Positions 51,412-62,149 of a stretch of 64,000 nucleotides of DNA are shown one piece after another; the stretch's first letter is position 1, and each line of letters opens with the position of its first letter. Source of the stretch: Paramecium octaurelia (lineage: Eukaryota; Ciliophora; Oligohymenophorea; Peniculida; Parameciidae); the NCBI GenBank assembly GCA_905182995.1, contig CAJJDP010000112.1, positions 170,744 through 234,743 of the forward strand, given 5' to 3'. The notes under the pieces were generated by a model. That model was not told the DNA's origin. It worked only from the letters and a program-made list of their open reading frames with translations, and did not search any database. The position numbers were made by a program, and so were the translations under genes.

Positions 51412-52767
51412 GGATTGTTAACTCTATGTTTTCATTTTGATGGATTGCCAAATGCCAATTTTAGATGGCTGGCAGGCAACTAAAAGATTAAGAAATATGA
51501 TGATTGGGAAGATCATTCCTTTCATTCCTATTATTGGATTAACTGCTTTCAATGGATAATATGAAATAGAAAAATGTTTTGATAGTGGAATGCAAAAGGT
51601 GTTGACTAAACCATTGAATATTGACGATTTCAAACAAGCGTTGATTCGCATTTATAGGTAGGTTTGATGAAATAGTAAAGTAATATGAATTATTGTTTTG
51701 ACATGATATAAATTTCAAATTTTCTTATCTCCTTAATCAGGTATTTTAAGCATTTCTTAATAATTATAAATCATTATACCTTTGATTTTCTCATCAAATG
51801 ATGTATCATCTAAACTACTTAAATTAATTGATGGAAAGTAGGCCTTTGGATCAAAGTACCCTAGAACATCATAGAATCATAATCAACCTTTTGCAATTAG
51901 AAAGTTTTATCTTAAAACTATTTCTTTGACTTTGTTATCATCAAAGTATATCATATCATCATAAGGATCAAATTCTTAGGTTCCAGGTTTTCCTAATCTA
52001 AGGAACTCTCGAATTTTTTCTGGGTCTAACGATTATCCTTTAGGAATGTTTTGAGTTGGCTTATAATTTATAACCTTATAAATTTAAGACCATGCCTCAG
52101 GGTCATTTCTATCTAAGATTTTACAAAAAAGGAATTACATTTGTCCAATAAATTAGCGAAATCTTGCATCACTTATTCTGGTTTCTGCATGTTAATTTTT
52201 TAAATTATTAATATTTTTATACTTATACTCATCTAATTCTCACTGCATCTATTTGAATTAATTTAAGTATTAAAGATAGTAATTTCATTATATAATCATG
52301 AAATTAAGCAACAGGATTTTATTTATGTTTTTTGTTTTAATATTTTGGTTCAATTTCAATAGTAAAAATTTTAAAATATTCTATTTTATCATTATTCATC
52401 TATTAATAAATAATACTCTAAAATCTTATAATTTTTAATAATTAGTCAGTAGTATTATTATGGCCAAATCTAATAATTCTAATTATAAATGAACAACCAT
52501 TGAGAATTCTTTTGATTTTTTTTATATTGTTGGAGAAGAGATCAAGAATTTTTGAATTGACTAATAATTTAATATTTTCTATTTGAAAATACTATAGTTC
52601 TGAAAACAATTGGTTGAAATTTATACATTTATCAATAGCTTCTATATTATTTCAATCATATATATAAATAAAATATTAATAATTTTAAGGTTGATAATCA
52701 ACCTTATTTTTGGAGCAGTAAACCTATTGGCAGTTATTTTGTTGATTTGTTTGTAGCTTCTCCAGGA
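51412..52767. repeat. second copy of the 1356-bp duplication, probable redundant contig end
   Basis: Begins in the middle of the histidine-kinase receiver coding sequence (51412-51667) with no upstream part, repeats the small minus gene, then runs into unique CK1 sequence at 52768. Confidence 0.93.
51715..52190 (-). CDS. duplicate of the small minus-strand gene at 50358-50833
   Basis: Same reading shifted by 1357. Count as one locus unless the duplication is confirmed. Confidence 0.45.
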
Positions 52768-53747
52768 ATACCATCCATTTTCTATATCAGATTCCAATCA
52801 TAAATATTGTCCATCTCAAATTCACTCTTTGTAAATAAGTTTTTAAATAAAGTTCTTAAGTAATTGTAATCAGGTTTTTCATCTAATCTTAAATTTTTTA
52901 CATAAGTTAAGTATGTAACAAATTCTTATGGATATCCTTTGCATAATGATTCAATTGATATTTAAAGCTTTTTCCCCATAGTACTTTCATGGTATTCTTT
53001 TTTCATGCTTACTTTCAAGTTTTACCAGGGGAGAGATCCTTTTAAGAAGTAAATCATGACATAACCTAATGATTCAAGATCATCTCTTCTTCCCTTTAAT
53101 TTAAATGTATTATTTACTTGCTCAATACCAAGAAGGGCATTGATTGAAGCAAACCAGACTGCCCCTGTTAAACTTTTACCTTCCTTGTAGGGAATATGTT
53201 CGCCATCTTTTTGAATATATTTCTTTGCCAATCCAAAATCAATAATATACACCATATGAGCTCTATTTAAATTTAAATCTAAAGTACGTTGTGCCTGTTC
53301 CAATTAAAAAGTTGTCAGGTTTAATATCACGATGTAAAATGTGCCTAGAATGAACATATTCAATCCTTTAAATCATTTGATCAGCCAACATTAATACTGA
53401 CTTTAGTGAAAACTTTCTGCCGCATGAATGGAATAGATCTTCTAAAGAAGGGCCTAGGAGATCCATTACCATGATATTATATTCACCTTAAGTTAACTAA
53501 AATATGTACTCTCTGATGCACAATAGTAAACATTTGGAATTCCTTTATCAATTACTGAGGGTTCTTTTAACAAGTATTAGTATACTTTTCCTTCAAAAAA
53601 CAATTGTGGATGTTTAGTACTAACAGGCTCAAGTTTAACTACCACTTCCATGTTTGTTTTGAGATTGATTCCATGAAATATTTCTGCATATTTACCTGCA
53701 CCTAATTTCTTTGTTAATTTAAATGAACTCCCTATATTTATGTCCAT
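52698..53747 (-). CDS. casein kinase 1-family protein kinase
   Basis: Reads from ATG at 53747: [20 protein letters not shown], glycine loop, lysine in VVVKLEP, then after an intron (about 23 nt) [26 protein letters not shown], after a 25-nt intron IDFGLAKKY, and the CK1 signature region with [15 protein letters not shown] in place of the usual TGTARYAS, then [24 protein letters not shown] and [12 protein letters not shown]1s are constitutively active Ser/Thr kinases acting on primed substrates. The unusual AVWFAS is worth noting but the catalytic residues are present. TGA at 52698-52700, partly within the duplicated spacer. Confidence 0.9.
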
Positions 53748-54159
53748 GAATGATAATTATAATTCTAATGTTGCTTAAGTAATAACTAAATTAGGTTGAT
53801 TTAATAATTGCTGTATCTTATATTTTTATTAATATTTGTGTTTAACAATAAATGTCTAATTCCTTTCAATATGCTTTTATAGATTCAGTCATATCTTATG
53901 ACTACATAAAAAGAATCCAAGAATTCTTATAATCTTCTCCTTTGAGCTCGTGAATTATTATTTTTTGCCTGCTTTTAAGAATATTAGTTTATATCTTATT
54001 GTGCTTCCATTTCCTTTAGCAAATGTTTCCATTCACTAGCGATCAATTTTGTAATTCCTTAAAATTGTAAACCTAGTTTCAGGTTTATAAAGACTTGAAT
54101 ATTGCGATTAAAATCTCTCCTTCTTGAACTAAAAATATTATTAATTTACAATAAAAGTG
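53748..54159. other. divergent intergenic region, no gene seen
   Basis: 412 AT-rich bases between two start codons facing away from each other. Both promoters must be here; nothing else recognised. Confidence 0.45.
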
Positions 54160-56153
54160 ATGAAACATAACAAGGAATAATTAATCAACAAGGAAAATCT
54201 GAAAATAATTAGATAATCTGAACTGATTCAAAATACAGTGGTGTGGACCAATAAAAATTTGTTCCTTCGTTATTGCCAATCTTAGAATTATTATTACACT
54301 AGAGATGTAAATGAAATTCTTGCCGATACTTCATCAAAAGCTGTAATCAGATACAAGGATTGGTATGGATATGATGACGATGTAATGTTTTCAATAATTC
54401 TAAGGATGAGTACCTAAAAAGGTTTTATTTTACTGATGAATATCCGCAGAAGGTCCAGTTATTAACTGAATACTATAAAGTAAAATTAACCATATAACAG
54501 AGTTTCATACAGATATTGCCAGATTATTTATGGAACCAATTGCGACCTTGCTAAACAAATACTACGATAAGAAGCGCAAATATGAGTACTATAGGATTGC
54601 TCATTTGATTGAAGAAGAGAATAAGAAAAATCCCAATCGCCCTCCAAAAGGTATTGTTGGTGAACGACCCTCCCCTGCTAATTCTCAGGAAACCCAAAAA
54701 GAGGAGGAAACACCTACAGCAGCAAGGAGAATCAGAAATATTCAAATTTTGAAAGACCTGAGTTGGTTAAATAAATCAAGATTATTAAACAAATAGAAAA
54801 TTGATATTTCATGCACATTACAAGAAATTTGCAAGCATCTGGGTAATTAGGCTTTTGAACAATCCTCACTTTTTATCCAGGCAGGTAAAACAGAAGAATT
54901 GCAATTGAATAAATTTCTAACCTATATGAATCAGTAGGTGAAGAAAACCTAGATCAAAGGAGATTCTCAACACCTAAAGCCTAAAAAAAGGTTGACTCAA
55001 CCTCATGAATTGTTAATTTAAACTTTGATTTAAAAACAATAAGAAGAATCTAAATCTAGGTTTGGTTCTCAGCATTCTAAACAAAACACTGAATTATTGC
55101 TACAGATGAATAAATTATCGAAAGATGTTAATGTGAATTTTGTGAAAAATCAAGTTGATTCCATATTCAAAAGCAAATAAAGTAATGAGAATCCTCAAAG
55201 TCTAACAAGAGTTGATCAGAATGAACAAATTAAATAATCTGCCAATCCAAAATCTAAAACTATTATCTAGCATTAACCCAAGATCTCTACTCAACTTTTT
55301 CTGAAAGACTTGAAGAAAAATGTGCAATCTATTCCTTAATTACTCAATAAATATAATCAAAATAACATACCATCTCCTGCAACCAATCCTCATAATAAGG
55401 TCTCCACATCCAATCAAACCAATATAGGTAATTATTCTCTATCATCTTTGTAGGCAAATTAAATCTAAAATAAGTATCTAAAATATTGATTGATGAAGAC
55501 CCTACAGAATAAGAAATCAAATGGAAAAATGGATCCTAAACCCATCGACCTCAATCAGGGACTCAAAACTTCTTTTCAAACAGAAACAGTCCCACTATTT
55601 CCAGGGGAGCACAAAATGATCTAAAAATAAACAAAATCAAGTAGACCCCAACCGCATCATAATAAGCAAATTCAAAAACAACTAAATAATCAGGATCTCA
55701 AACGAATCGAAAATCTTCTCAACCTAATATTCATATTCGTTATACATCCAATCAAGACAAAGTCATTAATATCAACATCAATATTAATGATCATCCAGAG
55801 CTGTAGAAATGTAATTATAAAAATATCCTTTAGAATAATAGTAAAAGCATAAGAAAAATTAATCGGAAGGTAAACCTCTTTAGTTGAATACGAATTTACC
55901 TGATACTTAATAAGAATACGTTTGTTTAACTGACAGAGGAGGAGCTAGCGAATTTCTATTCAAAAATAGCATTGCTGCTTCTTGTCAAAATTCGCCAAAG
56001 ACTCAAAAATTAAAACGAGTTAGTAGCGGAACAACAACTTTGAAGTGCTCAATGAGTACAAAAAACTCCTTAATACAATAAATGATATCTTAAGTAACCA
56101 AGCAATAGTAAAAATAAGAAGTTCTTCCATCTTAGTTTAGAAAACCTATTTGA
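54160..56153 (+). CDS. ciliate-type low-complexity protein with a conserved helical N-terminus
   Basis: Starts MKHNKEQLINKENLKIIRQ. After two 23-nt introns the N-terminal domain reads AVIRYKDWYGYDDDEYLKR, DEYPQKVQLLTEYYKFHTD, IARLFMEPIATLLNKYYD and KKRKYEYYRIAHLIEEEN; these aromatic-charged helices look like a conserved domain, but I cannot name it. The remainder is Gln/Asn/Ser-rich (IQILKDLSWLNKSRLLNK, HIRYTSNQDKVININ). Further introns near 55427 (26) and 55812 (23) keep the frame to TGA 56151-56153. Gene reality secure; function unknown. Confidence 0.62.
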
Positions 56154-56990
56154 AAATTAGAATTTAATTATTAATTTTAATATTAAAATAAATATTCCCT
56201 CCTTCCTAGATTTTGAATGAATGATAATGTTTCTAAAGCCTTTTTGTGGATGTGATAAAAATCCAAATATTGGGGTGTTTCATATAATGAACAAGCTGAT
56301 AAAATGAAAATAAAATCAATGCCCAGTTAGTTTAAAGTATAATAAATTTAATTCATATTGCATTATGGATTACTGTATATATACAAAATTTTTAATAAAT
56401 TCATTTCAAAAAAGCAAATACTAGACTCATAGCAACTCATTAATTAATTGATCTAATTTTCATTTGAATATTTATTCCTGAATGACGCATGCTTATGCTA
56501 TGAACCAATAATAATTACTCTTTTATGCAATAAATATGCTAGCATATAATTAAAAATAAAATAGAAGATTTATAGAATGGGGAACAATGGTATTCTTTAT
56601 TTGATAGAAACTAAAAAGCTTAATATTGGAGTCAAAAAAGTAATATAACAAATGACTACTTATTTTGAATAATGCATATAAATTCTATTAAGCTGATAAA
56701 TTGTCTTGTATATTTCTTACGTAATTATATAATTTCAATAATATGTTAAACAGATTTTGTTGATAGTAATATCTTAGTATATAAAATTATTATTAATGAT
56801 TCCGATTAGGCATTTTCAGAAGTTCGAGTTAACTAATGACAATTAAAGTTGATCTTTCAAGGTCTTCAAAATGCCAGTGAGAAAAACAACTTTGATTTAG
56901 ATAAAACTAATTAAATATAAATCATAATTTGAAATTGAATAGCCATATTATCAAATAACTGAATTAAATAACATTGATATATATATCTGA
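56003..56990 (-). CDS. probable minus-strand gene, exon structure unresolved
   Basis: Strong coding-like composition on the minus strand: KILLSTKSVQHIIEIIQLRK and FISLIEFICIIQNK, then after a probable intron a long frame with FPILQIFYFIFNYMLAYLL, ESSICFFEMNLLKILYIY and FILSACSLYETPQYLDFYH. Helical and leucine/isoleucine-rich, recalling repeat-type helical proteins. The last frame stays open to TGA at 56003-56005, which would overlap the end of the convergent plus-strand gene by 150 bases, so the true end is more likely near 56160-56210. The 5' end is not resolved. No family recognised. Confidence 0.42.
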
Positions 56991-57102
56991 TAGATATATA
57001 AATTAATTTTATATAAGATTAAATAATCAATACATATTGTAAATTCTAAAGGGTTGTTTCTAAGTAAATCTAAGAAAATTTAAAAAATCATTATCTGAGT
57101 TA

Positions 57103-57714
57103 TCAAGTACCATATTTTGCTAAAAGAAAGAGAGTTTGAGAAGCAATAGTCAAAGTTTCAGTTTTCTTATATTATATTTTCTTTGTCATTTATCGACATA
57201 TTTCATAAGGGTCAGGTGATTTTTTGCGTTTTACATAGCCATTTAATTTTCTTTTAGCTACTAGGCTAGAGCCCAAATAAACTTTCTTTAACGGACTATT
57301 TGATCTCGAAGTTTTTGGTGTAGTTTTTTAACTAGTGATTTGAGAATGGATTGTGATGTTATTGTCATGGTAATCCAATTTTTGTTAAACTCTAAAGTTA
57401 GGACTTGGAATATTTAAGTCAATAACAATATTATTGACAGCGCCTTCATGCTGAGTTGAAATTCTCAATCTTTTGAATTTGTTGGGTGAATTTTCGTATT
57501 CTTTATAAAAGTAGTTGGGCTTTGATTTGATTACATTTAGAGGTTGTTATAAAAGTTCAAGGAACTAAGATGGAGGTTCCTTGAATTAGGAAAATTATAG
57601 TGCTTTATCAAGCATATAAAAATTTTAATAAGCTACAAATTAAAGTGAACTTCTTATGTTTTAAGCAAATCTATTAAGGTTGTAAAATAACAAATAATAG
57701 AACAAATTTTCCAT
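57103..57714 (-). CDS. basic protein, about 203 residues, unrecognised
   Basis: A single intron-free frame from ATG at 57714 (an upstream in-frame ATG at 57825 would add 37 residues) to TGA 57103-57105. Reads MENLFYYLLFYNLNRFAQNI, then a hydrophilic middle (SKPNYFYKEYENSPNKFKR), and a basic Ser/Thr-Pro region (KTTPKTSRSNSPLKKVYLG, KRKKSPDPYEICRQM). The SPLKK and KKSPDP motifs look like proline-directed kinase sites. Family unknown. Confidence 0.58.
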
Positions 57715-58251
57715 GACCTAGTTATAACTTAAGTTCTATTAGAAAAAATTTGAGAGAAAGGTGGTTTTGAACTGAAGTTGGAATTGCGAGGATGGGTATA
57801 GATAAAGGATAAAATACGAAGGCATTTCCTATTTTATTATTGAAAATAGGTGAATTCAAAGATATATTAAAATATTATAGTGATTGTTATAACTTAGTAA
57901 ATAAGTAAGCAAGTAAGTAAAATTATGATTGTAGAACAAATAGACATGTGTGTGTAAACATATCAAAAGATGAAGCACTATAAAGTAAGGTTGGTATTCC
58001 TAATGAAACTGATTAGGGTATAGGAGTATTTGATATCAAGGATTGCAAATCAATCTGACATTAAAAGGACTTGCTCATTAGGATTTGGTTAAATGAAGGT
58101 ATGTAGATAAAAATAAAGAGTTGTTGGTTGGTAATACTAAAAACACACCAAAAGGAAAGTAGCTGTTAATATAAAGTAATTAGATTAATAAATATTTGGA
58201 GGCATTTATATAATTAATTTAGAAATTGAATTTGAATTTCATAGTTAAGAA
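57715..58251. other. 537 bp with possible small plus-strand exons
   Basis: Between divergent genes. Around 57930-58200 there are plus-strand stretches that look coding in different frames (SKDEALQSKVGIPNETDQG; VDKNKELLVGNTKNTPKG) but I could not join them. A short run of AAGT-like repeats lies at about 57900-57920. It could be a small multi-exon gene. Confidence 0.3.
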
Positions 58252-61230
58252 ATGTCATAACAAATGCAATAAATGTTCAAATAACAATAAGCTTAATAAT
58301 TTTTAGCACAATAATTTTCTAGCAAACCTGATAAGATCAAACTTTCAAATTTGATTCCTACACAGATCAACGAGAACTTTTTTAACAAAAAAACCAATGA
58401 TGTCATGGAAAAGAAACCTTTATCACCAAGATCAAGCAATTAAGCAACTAAACCGTCTTAAAAACCATCCCAACAAATTGCCATTCATAAATCCAACACT
58501 TCCTTGCAAAATAAAAGTCATATTGTAAATGAATAATTCTAAGAGAAATTGAACCAATTTAGTAAGAGGAGAGATTATTCACCCAATTCCCAATTAAGCA
58601 ACTATAAAAAAAGCGAGGAATTCATATAAAGGAGACCTTCTTCACTTGTGAACGAAGAATATTCAGCTACTCCTTAAATTAACAGATTTATAGCAAAATC
58701 TCCAACCCCATCCGAAATATAAGAAAGCGTGGCATCTCTACTATAAAACCATTAAAGTAATAAATTCTTATGTTAATTCAAGCTATTCAATCTCCAAAGG
58801 GTTCAAATTCACAAAAACCAAAGACTAATCCATTGCAACTGGGACCTTACTTGTCAATCCAATAGTAACAACCAAAATCAAGCCATAAATTGAAAGGGCA
58901 TAGTTCAGCCAATTCAGTCTCATATAATTTGAAACCAAATATTCTAAAGAAATGCGATTTCGGAATGAATCACACACCAACCAAAGTTACAACTACAACT
59001 TTAAACACAGAACATAGTAAGAGTAAATCAGTTTTGGATGAGCAATGCATTAGAATGATATATTATGACAGAGAAAAGGAGAATGATATGAATTTGTTAA
59101 ACATTGGTACTCCAAGTACTTATTTGCATTCTAAAATATCGATTGAATAATAAAGTGTAAAATATTAACATTGATAATAGGTTGGTGAAAGTTTAAATAG
59201 CAAATTCCATTAAGCCAAAACATTAACTTAATAATCACCATATCAAAATACTAGTGGATCTAATGATCACCTACAGGAATCATTTCCTGTTAGAACATGC
59301 ATTAATCATAGAACCAAGAAGGCTAAATACTTTGTTGATGAACATCAAAAATAGACATTCTATTGTTCACAATGTGCTATTGTTGTTGCTAGTCAAGGCA
59401 AGATTGTACAAGATTTAAGCCAATTGATTATCAAGTCGTAAGAATCCTAAATATTATCATTTTAATCAAGTTCAGTAGATTCAAATAGACATTCTAATTC
59501 TTTAGATGTTAATTTCAAGGAAAGAGAATTAAGTGGATTCTTAACTAAATTGGAGTACTCAAATTCTCAAAGAGGCGATATGTTAAATTAAATGCAAAAT
59601 CAAATTGAAAAAGTTAATGCATGGTATGAATCTTAAATTGGAAAATGTCAATAGTCCAAACAAGTAATGCAGCAGATAATTAATGATGCTTGCAATAACA
59701 GCACTCAGATACTGTAGAATTAACGATAAGAATCTTTAAAATAATTATCTAACTTATACTATGTATTACAGTAGCATTAATTGGATGCCTAAAATATCAA
59801 ATAGGATATTGAAAAGAATTGGACTGAAGTCTTAGAAGATATAAGGATGGAGCCTTTCAGGAAAATCATGGATTATTATTAGTCTGAATTTGTGAAAATG
59901 AATGAATTCCAAATTCAGTTACTATCATCTACTATTCAAATGAAGTCTTTGGCGAAAACAGATATGCAGTCTGCTTTAGCTTTAATTGTGTCTAAGTATT
60001 GACTTTCTCTAAATATTAGTTTTCAATTAAGTGAATCTGAACAGCAATTAATTCTGCATAACAATTCAATTTTCAATCAAACGATTAGAACATAGCCTAC
60101 TCCTCCTAAGAAACGAACTGATACTGTGGAATCTTAAATCAACTAATCAAATTAGTAATAGAGAGTTAAAACCGATTACAGTGGATCCAAAACACAACCA
60201 CAAAACAATGAAACTCCATCTAATTTTTACTAATATTTTAATGATACAAATATTTATTAACTAAGTGCTTCCAAACTATAATAATAACAATCACAATAAC
60301 AATAACACCCAAATAAAAACAATCTTTATATTTCTTTTGAAAATAAAGATATATTTATGAATATTTTGGAATCTGAAAAGAATTCCAAATAAAGCATACA
60401 TGAAGACAAATAATCTGTCACTTCCAATCCTATTATGATTTTAGAGAGTTACAGAGAATCCAAAAGAAATATACCTGAAGAAGATTAACAATTAAGCGAT
60501 CATGAATCACCCAAATCCACTCCTCACAGTCCTGCCAGTGGATAGACTAAACAATCAGTCTAAAGAACAGCCACAAAATTAGAAGAGCATGCTCAAATAC
60601 CAAAGGATGCTTTCTAAAAATAAAAAAGCACTTTCAGAACTCTATTTGATAATACTGAAGATCAATAAAATAGTGAAGTCCTCCAGAATGATTCGAGTGT
60701 CAGTCCTGCTAAAAGTGAGAAATTCCGATCTATTCTAAACAAAATCTCGAATAATCAATCCAAAACATAATAGTAAATTATCCCATTTATTCCTTTATAG
60801 ATTTTATCAATAGATGATTCAATCTAGTCAAAAGTTTGTGTTAGAAACACCTGACATTAAGAAATACGAATTATAAGGAGTTTAATGTTTATAATATCTA
60901 CAAGACACTGAAACATGTAAGAAGGCTATTTTATCAAATAAATAATCTTAATTGATGGATTCAGTTCAATAAATGAATCTGTGTGATGATCAATAAGATC
61001 CAAGTGAATTCGAGAATGACGAAGACAAGGAAGTGCAATAGATGTTTAGTTCTAAAGAAATGAAACATTTCAGTGATTAAAAGTAAATGACATATCCCAG
61101 TGAGTCAAGTCAAAATAATAGTCATGTGGAAATACGAAAAGACTAATATCAAAAAACACTGTTTTGTTCCCCACAATTCAAGGATTAAGACATTTTGAAT
61201 GTATCTGAAAGCAGTGGTGATTCAAATTGA
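58252..61230 (+). CDS. large Gln/Ser-rich protein with a B-box-like zinc finger and coiled coil
   Basis: Starts MSQQMQQMFKQQQAQQFL. Introns of 26 (about 58753), 24, 24 and 28 nt (about 60773) are required. Mid-protein there is a Cys/His cluster (TCINHRTKKAKYFVDEH followed by FYCSQCAIVV), spacing C-x2-H ... C-x2-C, resembling a B-box-type zinc finger, directly followed by a long helical region (FLTKLEYSNSQRGDMLNQM, KVNAWYESQIGKCQQSKQV). That order is TRIM-like, but no RING domain precedes it. The ends are low-complexity and acidic (DPSEFENDEDKEVQQM). TGA at 61228-61230. Possibly a scaffold or ubiquitin-pathway protein. Confidence 0.68.
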
Positions 61231-61373
61231 TTTTTTAATTAAAATATAAATCAATTAAATTTAGATCCTAAAATATTTTAATCAATAATTATCAATAAAT
61301 TATTTGCGAAATCATAATAAATAAAATGAATTATTCTCACTGGATTAAAAAAACTATACCAAAAAAATAACAA

Positions 61374-62095
61374 ATGGAAAAGGCATCCCCAAATACCTCA
61401 AGTACTTCTAAGAAAAAAATCATTAAAGAAGAATTTATAAGCATACGAGAATTGTATAAGGAGGAAAAATGGTAGCAACTAATTGCAATTTCAAAACGAA
61501 ATAGAGGGTTGTTCTAAGAGTACGACTAAATTAGAGTGCAAGGGAGAGACATCAATCTTGGAGAGGCAGTTTTAATCAACAGTGGCGATAATCATGAGGA
61601 GGATTATGTCGGAATTATCAAATAAATTGTATCTGTAATGGTCCCTAGAACAAACAAATACATTTGCTTATGCAATGTTGAATGGTACATGAGAAAGAGT
61701 GAGGTTATTAAAAACCATCCAAAAAGTAATGAATGGGCTTCGGAATAGGAAATCTTTAAAACCAAACTTTCTGAGTATATTTTGGCTTAGACGATAATAG
61801 ACAAATGCAATATTGTAACATGTAAAGAATATGCTGAATTGAAGGAAATAGAGTCAAATGTTTACTTTAATAGATTGTCATGGGATTTGGAAAAAAATAA
61901 ATTTAGGGGATATGATAAACTGCAAAAATTTTGTTTGTGTCATTAACCTTTAAATCCTGATAGAAAATACATTTAAGTAAATAAATCGATATATGATAGT
62001 GTGATTCATGTAAGGAATGGTATCATTTTGAATGTGTTGGAATTCTTGAGGAGAAGATGGGGAATGGCCATTATTTTTGTTCAATTTGTAAGTGA
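61374..62095 (+). CDS. BAH-PHD chromatin reader
   Basis: About 230 residues. A BAH domain (VQGRDINLGEAVLINSG, YVGIIKQIVSVM, CNVEWYMRKSEVI, YAELKEIESNVYFNR) is followed by a PHD finger with the full zinc-ligand series (FCLCHQPLN, YIQCDSCKEWYHFECVG, YFCSICK). One 23-nt intron at about 61979-62001 splits the PHD. The BAH-PHD pair is that of histone-methyl-lysine readers such as plant EBS/SHL, acting in the nucleus. An in-frame ATG at 61326 would add 16 residues. TGA at 62093-62095, 54 bases from the convergent TTLL stop. Confidence 0.88.
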
Positions 62096-62149
62096 GTTAG
62101 TTAACATTATTTATATAATATTTTTACAAATAAGTTGTCAAATAAGTTC

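Noticed and set aside
54551..54745. 64-codon minus-strand hydrophobic frame
   Set aside because: Complement of the charged helical N-terminal domain of the 54160-56153 gene.
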